Under the pieces are notes generated by a model. It was not told the origin of the DNA and did no database searches. It saw only the letters and a program-made list of their open reading frames with translations. The position numbers and the translations under genes are program-made. Below, in pieces: positions 5,573-5,612 of a stretch of DNA of 5,612 nt. The stretch comes from Cyanobacteria bacterium UBA8156 (GTDB lineage: Bacteria > Cyanobacteriota > Cyanobacteriia > Pseudanabaenales > Pseudanabaenaceae): positions 1 to 5,612 of the forward strand of contig DMPD01000253.1 of assembly GCA_003456125.1 (NCBI GenBank), in the 5' to 3' direction. Positions within the stretch are counted from its first letter, which is position 1, and each line of letters starts with the position of its first letter.

Positions 5573-5612
5573 CAAGACTTCAATTTCAGACCCAGATTTC
5601 AAGCCCAGATTT
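5573..5612. repeat. Short tandem repeat upstream of potA
   Basis: Two adjacent 13-base units, CAGACCCAGATTT (5587-5599) and CAAGCCCAGATTT (5600-5612), agree at 11 of 13 positions. A more diverged 14-base unit, CAAGACTTCAATTT (5573-5586), precedes them. The array touches the window edge, so its full length is unknown. It lies just upstream of the potA -35 box. Confidence 0.5.

Noticed and set aside
1..5612. CRISPR array, tRNA or rRNA gene, insertion sequence, defence system
   Set aside because: No spaced direct repeats, no tRNA-like cloverleaf or CCA end, no transposase or nuclease motifs, and no inverted terminal repeats were seen. Base composition and HIP1 density are even across the window.

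Overview
The window looks like a piece of a cyanobacterial chromosome. The octamer GCGATCGC (HIP1, the highly iterated palindrome of many cyanobacteria) occurs 13 times by my count in 5.6 kb, and the sequence is GC-rich. The FtsW and GpsA versions are of the cyanobacterial type as I remember those families. I cannot name a genus. Gene density is very high: no gap between genes exceeds about 80 bases.

Layout. (1) Positions 1-367, minus strand: the first 122 codons of histidinol dehydrogenase (hisD), running off the left edge. (2) A 79-base divergent intergenic region. (3) Plus strand, 447-2236: a class I SAM-dependent methyltransferase of unknown substrate, then gpsA (glycerol-3-phosphate dehydrogenase), joined by an ATGA stop/start overlap. 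(4) Minus strand, 2233-5519, read right to left: potA (polyamine-type ABC ATPase), ftsW (septal SEDS glycosyltransferase) and an ABC-2 type transporter permease. The permease gene and gpsA converge tail to tail and overlap by 4 bases. (5) The right edge, 5520-5612, carries the potA promoter region and a short tandem repeat cut by the window end.

How the genes work together: this is mostly ordinary housekeeping (histidine biosynthesis, phospholipid precursor supply, polyamine uptake, septal cell wall synthesis) rather than one pathway. The methyltransferase-gpsA overlap is the only strong sign of coupled expression. The three minus-strand genes each seem to have their own sigma-70-type promoter. 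For ftsW and the permease gene the -35 box sits on, or directly after, the stop codon of the gene before it. These promoters, with the Shine-Dalgarno sequences, support GTG starts for ftsW (4278) and the permease (3006), inside the longest open frames. I found no mobile element, CRISPR array, tRNA or rRNA gene, and no convincing new system. The most useful leads are the start-site and promoter arrangement, the SD/-10 conflict at potA, the repeat upstream of potA, and the uncharacterised methyltransferase coupled to gpsA.
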